From Acidobacteriota bacterium (GTDB taxonomy: Bacteria > Acidobacteriota > Thermoanaerobaculia > Gp7-AA8), in assembly GCA_021325515.1 (NCBI GenBank), contig JAJPHC010000056.1, forward strand, positions 1 to 37,911: 37,911 bases of DNA. The letters run 5' to 3'. A program made the position numbers and the translations under genes. Shown one piece after another: positions 27,627 to 34,486 of the stretch. The stretch's first letter is position 1. Every line of letters starts with the position of its first letter. The notes beneath the pieces are model-generated. The model searched no databases. It worked only from the letters and a program-made list of their open reading frames with translations, and had not been told where the DNA came from.

Positions 27627-27636
27627 GGGGAAGTCG

Positions 27637-27948
27637 TTAATCCGTCGCGAACGGCAGCAGCGCCGCAATCCGCGCGCGCTTGATGGCGTTCTGCAGCTTG
27701 CGCTGATGCAGCGCGCAGGTTCCCGAGATGCGGCGCGGAAGAATCTTGCCGCGCTCCGGGATGAACTGCTGGAGCATCTTCACGTCCTTGTAGTCGATGT
27801 ACTCGAGCTTCTCGACGCAGAACTTGCAGACGCGCTTGCGGCGGTAGAAGAACTTCTTCTTTCCGCCGGGACCGCCGCCCGGGCCGCCTTGCGGGCGATC
27901 GCCGCCACGGCCTTCGGGACGCTTGGAACCACCAGTCATTGTGGCCAT
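27637..27948 (-). CDS. rpsR: Ribosomal protein bS18
   Basis: 103 residues. The core [26 protein letters not shown] ... [27 protein letters not shown] is bS18. CKFC plus C-x-x-H give the zinc-binding (C+) type. The N-terminus has an extra Gly/Pro/Lys-rich segment of about 30 residues ([14 protein letters not shown]). AAGGAG lies 8 nt before the ATG. It partners with bS6 on 16S rRNA. Confidence 0.97.
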   Translation of the reverse strand: MATMTGGSKRPEGRGGDRPQGGPGGGPGGKKKFFYRRKRVCKFCVEKLEYIDYKDVKMLQQFIPERGKILPRRISGTCALHQRKLQNAIKRARIAALLPFATD

Positions 27949-27963
27949 CGTTGACTCTCTCCT

Positions 27964-28383
27964 TTACGCCTGCGCGTCTTCGCTGCCGGCCGGCATCACC
28001 TCTTCAGCGGGGACCGCGGGCGGATAGGCCTGCGGCGCTGCGGGGCGGACGCGCTCCTTCTTGGGATTCTTCTTGGCGAGCTTGTCGGCGCGCTTGATGT
28101 CTTCATCCACGCGCACGATCATGTGACGAAGAACGCGATCCGAGTTCTTCATGCGGCGGTCGAGCTCGGAGAGGCCACCCGTCGTCTCGTAGACGAGCAG
28201 GTGATAGATGCCTTCGTTCGACTTGTTGATGGGATAGGCGAGCCGCCGGCGGCCCCACGCTTCTTCGTTCTTGAGCGTGGCACCCAGCGACTCCGCGACG
28301 CGCTTGAACTCTGTGGTCAGCGTCGTCGCCTCTTCCTCCGGTACTTGCGGAGAAAGAATAAACAGGACTTCGTAAGTCCTCAT
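27964..28383 (-). CDS. rpsF: Ribosomal protein bS6
   Basis: 139 residues. MRTYEVLFILSPQV, AWGRRRLAYPINKSNEGIYHLL and SDRVLRHMIVRVDED are the bS6 core. A Lys then Pro/Ala-rich tail of about 40 residues extends the C-terminus. AAGGAGG is 5 nt before the ATG. First gene of the ribosomal operon, downstream of a promoter at 28481-28509 and a candidate S6:S18 binding hairpin. Confidence 0.97.
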   Translation of the reverse strand: MRTYEVLFILSPQVPEEEATTLTTEFKRVAESLGATLKNEEAWGRRRLAYPINKSNEGIYHLLVYETTGGLSELDRRMKNSDRVLRHMIVRVDEDIKRADKLAKKNPKKERVRPAAPQAYPPAVPAEEVMPAGSEDAQA

Positions 28384-28405
28384 GATTCCTCCTTCTGGCC
28401 TAGCG

Positions 28406-28428
28406 GGACCCCGCGTCTGCGGTGGTCC
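28406..28428 (-). promoter_or_regulatory. Candidate S6:S18 autoregulatory RNA hairpin
   Basis: On the minus strand GGACC / GGTCC close a stem that holds ACCG on the 5' side and GCGG opposite, with a CAGAC apical region. It lies 22 nt upstream of the rpsF start. The S6:S18 complex is known to bind a leader hairpin that displays a CCG trinucleotide and mimics its rRNA site. The CCG here is in the right place, though an alternative fold pairs it in a continuous stem. Confidence 0.5.
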
Positions 28429-28480
28429 AAGGAAGCTGGCAGATTGTCAAAAGATACGGCCGGTAAAAGCCGGGCCGGTG

Positions 28481-28509
28481 ATTGTACGGGGAATGGTCCG
28501 GAAGGCCAA
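28481..28509 (-). promoter_or_regulatory. Promoter of the rpsF operon
   Basis: On the minus strand TTGGCC (complement of 28504-28509), a 17-nt spacer, TACAAT (complement of 28481-28486). This would give a 5' leader of about 90 nt that contains the S6:S18-like hairpin. Confidence 0.55.
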
Positions 28510-28624
28510 ATTATTTCCAGCGCACCGGGCTTGCCTACGTAATCCAAAGTCGAAGTCTGCCCGCACGAGTTGTTGAATCGCACTTCGTCAAAGGTCTTCT
28601 CAGAGCTTTTGCCCACGACAACGG

Positions 28625-29062
28625 TCAGAGTCCGAGGATCTTGAGAAGCTTCGCCGTCGGATAGACCTCGAGCGGTACCTCCTTGAAATCGTTGTCGTTT
28701 GACCAGATCGGCACATGCAGTTTCAGAGCGAGCGCGGCGAGCGCAACGTCATCGGCATCACGATGCGCGAGATAGCGGCGTGCTTTCTTGATGTGCGAGA
28801 TGTAATCGCTCTCGATATAGCGTACGAGCGGCAACATCCCGAGCGCGCCGTACATCGTGTCGAGATCGAGCTTGTAGCGCTCGGCAAACTCCGGCATGTA
28901 CTCCTCGACCTCGGCGATGGAGACTTCGGTCGTCACAATGATCAGATGCGGCGCATGTTCGAACACGCGCCGGGCCGCGCGACCGGCCACCGCCGAGAGC
29001 AACACGTTGCTATCGGCGGCGACGCTTCTTAAAGGCAGCGAAGTCACGCTCGATCTCCTCAT
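28625..29062 (-). CDS. PIN-domain protein, putative toxin ribonuclease
   Basis: 145 residues (GTG at 29047 would give 140). Acidic PIN residues are D17 (AADSNVLLSAV), E51 (SIAEVEEY), D104/D105 (RDADDVALAALA) and D123/D125 (SNDNDF). The pattern fits the PIN toxin superfamily. It overlaps the upstream Phd-type antitoxin gene by 38-53 nt, the common arrangement of such pairs. Its substrate is unknown. Confidence 0.85.
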   Translation of the reverse strand: MRRSSVTSLPLRSVAADSNVLLSAVAGRAARRVFEHAPHLIIVTTEVSIAEVEEYMPEFAERYKLDLDTMYGALGMLPLVRYIESDYISHIKKARRYLAHRDADDVALAALALKLHVPIWSNDNDFKEVPLEVYPTAKLLKILGL

Positions 29063-29273
29063 CGGTCACTCCGCGCGCATCGAGCTGCTTGCCGATCTGC
29101 TTTGTGAGATCGAGGAAGATCTTGCGACGGATCTCCACGGGGATCTTTTTCGGATCGTGCAAAGGATAGAGAACGGCGGCCTGTTTCCCATGACGCGTTA
29201 CGAGTACCGGCTCATCGCCTTCGAGCAGCTCGGCCATCCGGCTGCGGAAGTCACGAATTGATGTTGTTTTCAT
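29010..29273 (-). CDS. Phd/YefM-type antitoxin
   Basis: 87 residues from ATG at 29273. MKTTSIRDFRSRMAELLEGDEPVLVTRHGKQAAVLYP is the Phd/YefM fold: a DNA-binding dimer domain followed by a strand of 'hydrophobic-x-hydrophobic-Pro' type. The charged C-terminus (EIERDFAAFKKRRRR) would bind the PIN partner. It probably also represses its own promoter; a 12-nt palindrome lies 42 nt upstream. Confidence 0.85.
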   Translation of the reverse strand: MKTTSIRDFRSRMAELLEGDEPVLVTRHGKQAAVLYPLHDPKKIPVEIRRKIFLDLTKQIGKQLDARGVTDEEIERDFAAFKKRRRR

Positions 29274-29314
29274 TGGATGGGCCTCGAATGACCGCAGTAT
29301 CGCATGTTCAACAA

Positions 29315-29326
29315 TTGTGTACACAA
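29315..29326. promoter_or_regulatory. Perfect palindrome in the divergent region, candidate antitoxin operator
   Basis: TTGTGTACACAA is a perfect 12-nt palindrome between the antitoxin gene (minus) and the esterase gene (plus). On the minus strand GATACT (complement of 29296-29301) could be a -10, which puts the palindrome over the -35 position, as expected for a repressor site. Confidence 0.45.
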
Positions 29327-29421
29327 CTTTCATGCCCACCTCTGACGAGTGCGGCCGTCGCGGGACAAAGAACAGTGCCATGTCGTATCAGGTTAGACAC
29401 GGGACTTGCTACGATCGAATC

Positions 29422-30546
29422 ATGCGCAGACTCGCAGTCCTGATATCGATCATCGCCCTGGCGCCGGTCGCCCTCGCCAACGAGACCATTCATGTAAAGG
29501 TTCAGGGACGCGAGCGGAGATGCCTGCTCCACGTGCCGGTCGCGCGCGGGCCGATGCCGCTCGTGCTGATGTTCCACGGCGGCGGCGAAACCCCGGAGAA
29601 CACGGCACGGATCAGCGGCTTCAATGCGGTTGCGAATCGCGAGCATTTCATCGTCGCGTATCCCGAGGGAATCGAGCGGAGCTGGAACGACGGCCGCGGC
29701 ACGACGGGAGCGGCAAAGGATGGCGTCGACGATGTCGCGTTCGTTCGCGCACTCATCACAGAAATCCGTCGCACGCACAACATCGACGGCCGCCGCATCT
29801 ACGCGACCGGCGTCTCCAACGGCGGCATCTTCACCAACCGCCTCGGCTGCGAGATGTCGGACACGTTCGCCGCCATCGGCCCGGTGATCGGCAGCATCGC
29901 CAGCGGCGAGGCGCCGCGCTGCCATCCATCCGATTCGCTCGCGGTGATCGGCATGCAGGGCGAAGCCGACCCTTTCATTCCATTCGAAGGCGGCGAAGCG
30001 GGAGGCTCCAGACACATCGGCGCCGGCGGCAGAGTGGAGAGCGCGAGAGCGACACAACGATTGTGGGCGTCGCTCAACGGCTGTGCAGTGCAGCCGCGAG
30101 TGGAGCAGCTCCCGGTCGCGAACAACGATGGCACGTCCGTGACGAGAAAAACCTACGGCGGCTGCCGCGCAGGCACAGAGGTCGTCTGGTACGAGATCGC
30201 CGGCGGAGGCCACCGCTGGCCCGGCCATCCCCTGCGGCTCGAGCGCACCGTCACAAAGATGCTCGGCGCGGCGTCGATGAATATCGACGCGACGGAGACG
30301 ATCTGGGCCTTTTTCAAAGCACACGCAAAGAGGGGTGCGGACGTCTCGTCCGCAAATCTCATCAACAGCGCACCGCTGCCTCGACGGCAGCGGCTCGCGG
30401 ACGAGGCGTCCGCGCTCCACTCTACCCTGCCGTCATCTTCGTCCACGCAAACACATCCAGCGGCATCGCGCGCTCGAGCTTCCAGACGATCGCCATCGGC
30501 CGGTCGCCGCCGTGCTCCACATAGTTCGCCGAACCCAGGAATGTAA
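29422..30546 (+). CDS. Secreted LpqC-like esterase / PHB depolymerase family protein
   Basis: 374 residues from ATG 29422. The signal peptide MRRLAVLISIIALAPVALA is followed by an alpha/beta-hydrolase fold: oxyanion FHGGG (51-55), nucleophile Ser132 in GVSNGG, acid Asp183 (EADPFIPF) and His264 (GGGHRWPG). Relatives hydrolyse polyesters or feruloyl/acetyl esters outside the cell; the exact substrate is unknown. The fold ends near residue 304 (WAFFKAHAKR). The last 70 residues (Arg/Ser/Pro-rich) are encoded by hairpin repeats and by the opposite strand of the helicase gene. TACGAT lies 6 nt before the ATG. Confidence 0.88.
   Translation: MRRLAVLISIIALAPVALANETIHVKVQGRERRCLLHVPVARGPMPLVLMFHGGGETPENTARISGFNAVANREHFIVAYPEGIERSWNDGRGTTGAAKDGVDDVAFVRALITEIRRTHNIDGRRIYATGVSNGGIFTNRLGCEMSDTFAAIGPVIGSIASGEAPRCHPSDSLAVIGMQGEADPFIPFEGGEAGGSRHIGAGGRVESARATQRLWASLNGCAVQPRVEQLPVANNDGTSVTRKTYGGCRAGTEVVWYEIAGGGHRWPGHPLRLERTVTKMLGAASMNIDATETIWAFFKAHAKRGADVSSANLINSAPLPRRQRLADEASALHSTLPSSSSTQTHPAASRARASRRSPSAGRRRAPHSSPNPGM
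30337..30413. repeat. Nested hairpin repeats at the esterase 3' end
   Basis: GCGGACGtctCGTCCGC (30337-30353) and GCGGACGaggCGTCCGC (30397-30413) are each hairpins and are also reverse complements of one another with one mismatch. Between them CCGCTGCC / GGCAGCGG (30373-30393) forms an 8-bp stem. A related element is at 13993-14012. The set lies just before the stop codon of the convergent helicase gene. Confidence 0.85.
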
Positions 30547-33502
30547 ACGGCAGTGTGTGCGCACCTTCCTTGTTGCGCGGCCGCACGAACAGCATCACCT
30601 TCGAGCCTCGCTCCACATGATGGATGTAGCGCTGTCCCGTTGGACTCGCCGCGCGGATCTGCGACTGCGACTCCCAATGAAAGACATCCGGCGCGATCGC
30701 GTAGTCGCGATATCGCGTCGAGGGGGAGTAGTACTTCTCGCTCTTGTCGATCGTGACGAAGAAGTAGTCGGTGCGCGTCGGCTCATGCCAGAGCGGCCCC
30801 TCGCGATGCGCGAACGGTGCCGCGAGCGACGCACGCCCGATCGCGGCCAGCACTTCGTCGCGCGTGTAGCGCGCGTGCAGCGACAGCGGGATCTCCCCGC
30901 CGAGCGGAAACGTTCGATGCGACGCGCGATCCTCGAGCACAACGAGCAGCTCGCGCAACTCGTCGCGAAACGCCGCCGCATTCCAGATCCTGCGCATCGC
31001 GCGATCGAAATCGTTCTCGCGCTCCGACCATACGATCATCAGAAATCCTTCGAGCAACCGCCGCTCCCCCTCGGGCAACTCCTCAGCCCGCGGCGGCGCG
31101 TCCGATGCGAGCACGCGCCTCAGCGCCGCGAAGCGCATCGCGTCGTCGATGTGCAACAGCCGCGGCAGCGCATTCAGCAGCACGCCCTCATCACCGGCCG
31201 CCTTCTCCTCGGCGATTCGCAACTCGGCAAATCCCGCATCGCGCCGCAGCCGCGTCCACGACCATCCTCTGGTGCGATACAGATCCTCCGGCTCGATCAT
31301 CGCGTCGTGCAGGAAGCGCGCGAGCGTCGTCTCGCGCGGCATGCCGCGCAGCTCCGAGACGAGCGCCGAGAAGCGGCTGGAGCCGATCGACTGCCGCAGA
31401 TTCTCGAGCACGATGCGGCTCGACTCGCGATCGAGCTGCATCGCGCAGCCGGCCGGCAGGTAGGGGAATCCCTGCTCGATCTGCCTCTCGATATCGCGCC
31501 GCGTCGCGCCAGTGATCGCCCGATAGCGAAGATCGAAGCGGAAGTTGCGATGCGCGTTGCCGATGAAATCGAGCACCGTGAGGCACTCCTTTCCACGCGC
31601 GCGCCGCAGGCCGCGGCCGAGCTGCTGCAGAAAGACGAGGGCGCTTTCGGTCGGGCGCAGGAACATCACGGTATCCACCTCAGGCACATCGACGCCTTCG
31701 TTGAAGATGTCGACGGCGAACAGGCAGCGGAGCTCCCCGCTCTTCAGTTTCGCCAGCGCGTCGTCGCGCTCTGCGCTGTCGCTGATGCCCAGGATGGCGG
31801 CAGAACGAATGCCGGCACGCGTGAAGCGATCGGCCATGAAACGCGCATGTTCGATCCCGGCACAAAAGCCGAGCGCCCGCATCGAATGAACATCACTAAC
31901 TTTTCGCTGCAACTGCCCGTGGATCTGCGCGACCCGCGCGTCGTTCGCGGTGTAGACGTTCTCCAGCTCGCGCTCGTCGTAGCGGCCCCGGCGCCAGGCC
32001 ACCCGCGAGAGATCGACATTGTCATGAATCCCGAAGTAGTGGAAGGGCGTCAGCAGTCCGCGATCGAGCGCTTCCCACAGTCGCAGTTCGACGGCGATGC
32101 GCCCTCCGAACCAGTCGACGATCGGCTCACCGTCGGTTCGCTCCGGCGTCGCGGTGAGGCCGAGGAGAACCCTGGGCTGGACGTGAGAGAGGAGCCGCTG
32201 ATACGTCGGCGCTGCGGCGTGATGGAACTCGTCGACGATCACGACATCGAAATGCTCCGGCGGCACACGATCGAGCACATCTGCGCGAAGCGACTGGACA
32301 GAGGCGAAGACGTGGCGCCAGCGGTCCGGGCGCTCGCCGTCGGCATAGAGCTCACCAAACGATGCATCGCGAAGGACGGCGCGGAACACATTGCGCGACT
32401 GCTGAAGGATTTCGCGGCGATGCGCGACGAAGAGCAACGAGAGTGGACGCTCTTCAGCGAGGCGGCGATAGTCGAGCGCGGCGACGACGGTCTTGCCCGT
32501 GCCGGTCGCGGCGACGACGAGGTTCCGCCAGCGATTGTGCGTGTAGCGTTCGACTTCGAGTTGATCGAGCATCGCCTGCTGGTAAGGGCGCGGCTCGACC
32601 TCGAGTCCGGTGAAGGTGAGGGCCGGCGTCGCGCTGTCGTTCGCGCGGCGCACGGCGTCGTCGAACCGGTCGGCGTCTCGCGCGGGATCGAACGGCTCGT
32701 AGTCGGGATCGGCCCAGTACGTGTCGAAGGTCGCGACGAACTTCTCGACGATCGCAGGTGCATCGACTTGTGAGAGGCGAACGTTCCATTCGACCCCGTC
32801 GCGCATGGCCGAGGTAGAGAGGTTGGAGGAGCCGATGAAGATCGTGGAGAAGCCGCTCGCGCGGTGCATGAGCCACGCCTTCGCGTGGAGGCGCGTCGTG
32901 TCCGTCTGATACGACACGCGCACGTCAGCGCCGAGTTGGTGCAGCGCCTCGAGAGCGCGCCGCTCGGTCGAGCCGGTGTAGGTGGTGGTGATGACGCGAA
33001 GGCGTCCGCCGCGTTCGACGAACGCGCGCAGTTGTGGCTCGACGAGACGGATGCCGCTCCAGCGGATGAAGGCGACGATGAGGTCGATGCGGTCCGCCGA
33101 TTCGATTTCCTTTTGCAGAACGGCGCCCACGCGCGGTTCGCCGCGCGCGTTGACGAGCAGATCGCTCTGGCTCAGCGGAATGTCGGGCGATGGCGGACGA
33201 AGATCGCGAAGCGGATGGAAGGGATAGATCGCTGCGAGCCGGCGCGGGGGATCGTCGAGCGCATCATCGGGAGCGAGCGCGCCGATCAGTTCATTGCAGA
33301 TGGCGGCCTGCCTCTGCGGCCGCTCCGCTTCGGGAACATCGTGCAGGATCCCGCGCACCACGCGCGCGAGATGCCGGGCGAGAAGGAGATGCGAATCGGC
33401 CGCTTCGAGCGGCTCGACCGCGGCGCGGCGATCATCGCCGAGACGCGCGAGCTCGCGCGAGATCTCGCGCGTGATGAGCAGATCGTAAAGGCCGTCCTTC
33501 AT
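30422..33502 (-). CDS. PLD nuclease - SF2 helicase - DUF3427 protein
   Basis: 1026 residues. About 110-265: phospholipase-D-like domain with H206 and K208 (LHAKAW) and GSSNLSTSAM; one HxK motif is seen, so a dimer may be needed for a full site. About 300-660: superfamily 2 helicase with GTGKT (334-338), DEFHH (424-428), LTATPERTD and QLGRGLRRARGK. About 690-1026: DUF3427 region, ending in a beta-rich segment (QRYIHHVERGSKVMLFVRP). The family is widespread and patchy and lies near restriction or defence genes in many genomes; a defence role here is inference. It faces the esterase gene and overlaps it by 125 nt. Confidence 0.9.
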   Translation of the reverse strand: MKDGLYDLLITREISRELARLGDDRRAAVEPLEAADSHLLLARHLARVVRGILHDVPEAERPQRQAAICNELIGALAPDDALDDPPRRLAAIYPFHPLRDLRPPSPDIPLSQSDLLVNARGEPRVGAVLQKEIESADRIDLIVAFIRWSGIRLVEPQLRAFVERGGRLRVITTTYTGSTERRALEALHQLGADVRVSYQTDTTRLHAKAWLMHRASGFSTIFIGSSNLSTSAMRDGVEWNVRLSQVDAPAIVEKFVATFDTYWADPDYEPFDPARDADRFDDAVRRANDSATPALTFTGLEVEPRPYQQAMLDQLEVERYTHNRWRNLVVAATGTGKTVVAALDYRRLAEERPLSLLFVAHRREILQQSRNVFRAVLRDASFGELYADGERPDRWRHVFASVQSLRADVLDRVPPEHFDVVIVDEFHHAAAPTYQRLLSHVQPRVLLGLTATPERTDGEPIVDWFGGRIAVELRLWEALDRGLLTPFHYFGIHDNVDLSRVAWRRGRYDERELENVYTANDARVAQIHGQLQRKVSDVHSMRALGFCAGIEHARFMADRFTRAGIRSAAILGISDSAERDDALAKLKSGELRCLFAVDIFNEGVDVPEVDTVMFLRPTESALVFLQQLGRGLRRARGKECLTVLDFIGNAHRNFRFDLRYRAITGATRRDIERQIEQGFPYLPAGCAMQLDRESSRIVLENLRQSIGSSRFSALVSELRGMPRETTLARFLHDAMIEPEDLYRTRGWSWTRLRRDAGFAELRIAEEKAAGDEGVLLNALPRLLHIDDAMRFAALRRVLASDAPPRAEELPEGERRLLEGFLMIVWSERENDFDRAMRRIWNAAAFRDELRELLVVLEDRASHRTFPLGGEIPLSLHARYTRDEVLAAIGRASLAAPFAHREGPLWHEPTRTDYFFVTIDKSEKYYSPSTRYRDYAIAPDVFHWESQSQIRAASPTGQRYIHHVERGSKVMLFVRPRNKEGAHTLPFTFLGSANYVEHGGDRPMAIVWKLERAMPLDVFAWTKMTAG

Positions 33503-33681
33503 GCGGCGTCACCAGGATAACTTGATGGAAGGCCGGCGTCGCGCCGCTTCTTCTTCCGGTCGAGAATGAAGGCGAAGGCGGTTACGTCTCGCCAGCTCAA
33601 CGTCGTTCTTCACCCGAGCAGAGGATCCGTCTCTCGGTGGCCGGGACTACGTTACGCTCGATGCTCGTTCTCGCTCTCAAG

Positions 33682-33906
33682 ATGAGCAGAACAATTCAGG
33701 CTGAATACATCGCAAGCGAGTGCATCCTCAAGCTCGAAAAACCGCTCCCTGGAATTGAAGACCATACCAGGCTCGAGGTCGAGATCCGTGTTGTGGTCCC
33801 GACGCAGACCGGGCAGCCATGGATGAAGCTCGAGGGTTCGCTCAGCAAGGAGGAAGGAGAGGCTCTCGCTCGTGCCGTTCACGACGCATTTGGAAGAGAT
33901 CTCTAA
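33682..33906 (+). CDS. DUF104-like antitoxin, orphan
   Basis: 74 residues from ATG 33682 (ATG 33661, 7 nt after TACGTT, gives 81). SRTIQAEYIASECILKLEKPLPGIEDHTRLEVEIRV has the beta-strand plus 'L-K-P-L' pattern of the small antitoxins classed as DUF104. The C-terminus (SLSKEEGEALARAVHDAFG) is helical. Family members usually precede a PIN toxin gene, but none follows here, so it may be an orphan left by deletion. Confidence 0.55.
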   Translation: MSRTIQAEYIASECILKLEKPLPGIEDHTRLEVEIRVVVPTQTGQPWMKLEGSLSKEEGEALARAVHDAFGRDL

Positions 33907-33918
33907 CCAGCTTGGCAA

Positions 33919-34170
33919 CTAACGCGGCCGGCTTCGACTCATCCTCGCCGAACACGCATCGCAACCACACCGCAGCCCCGGAATATGGCTCGCTCCCCAT
34001 TTCCTGCCGCACACCTTGCAACAGACTCCGCCGTTCTGATTGATTTCGAGGTCAGTCAATTCCCAGCCGAGTGCCTGCCCGGTCTTCTCGGCACAGTCCA
34101 GGCAGTGGATCTCATCTTCTTCACGAAACCCAGACTCAGACGGATCGATGGTCCACCACGGATAATCCAT
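33919..34170 (-). CDS. Small cysteine-rich zinc-ribbon-like protein
   Basis: 83 residues. CLDC, CCKVC and CGCDAC give three cysteine pairs suited to bind one or two zinc ions. GAGG lies 5 nt before the ATG. The function is unknown. It begins 6 nt downstream of another short reading frame with a CxxC pair (34177-34356), and the two look like an operon beside a transposase gene. Confidence 0.5.
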   Translation of the reverse strand: MDYPWWTIDPSESGFREEDEIHCLDCAEKTGQALGWELTDLEINQNGGVCCKVCGRKWGASHIPGLRCGCDACSARMSRSRPR

Positions 34171-34176
34171 TCAACC

Positions 34177-34356
34177 TCACTCGGCTCGATCGACAAGCGC
34201 GACCGCACCTTCCGGCAGATCGAAAAGACGAAAGCACGCGCGGCATTCGATTCGAAGATCGCCGCCGCTCTCGTCGTCGACGCCGAGGATACCTCGGAGG
34301 CGCTTCGATGAAGGTTTCGAAACGCGGACAGAGGAATAGGAAGGCCAGATCTCCAC
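34177..34356 (-). CDS. Short hypothetical protein with one CxxC pair
   Basis: 59 residues from GTG at 34356. The C-terminal half (GDLRIECRACFRLFDLPEG) reads like real protein, with one CRAC knuckle. The frame is open for only 11 further codons upstream and has no ATG. It ends 6 nt before the next small cysteine-rich gene on the same strand. It may be complete or the 3' remnant of a longer gene. Confidence 0.35.
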   Translation of the reverse strand: MEIWPSYSSVRVSKPSSKRLRGILGVDDESGGDLRIECRACFRLFDLPEGAVALVDRAE

Positions 34357-34486
34357 TTGCGGTTCGTCCTGCGCAAATCCCTTAGGAAGAGGCCTTCACA
34401 CTTGCACGAATCAACATCGGTCACCCCCGCGGCCATCGACCCGCGCGCGCTATCGGCATTGGCCAGGAGCCGAAACTTCTCGCACC

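Noticed and set aside
30335-32773. Open frame of 812 codons opposite the helicase gene
   Set aside because: Antisense of clear helicase and DUF3427 motifs; no recognisable protein features.
33985-34311. Plus-strand frame of 108 codons between the small antitoxin and the transposase
   Set aside because: The opposite strand reads as two cysteine-rich proteins with better start context; the plus frame looks like their shadow.
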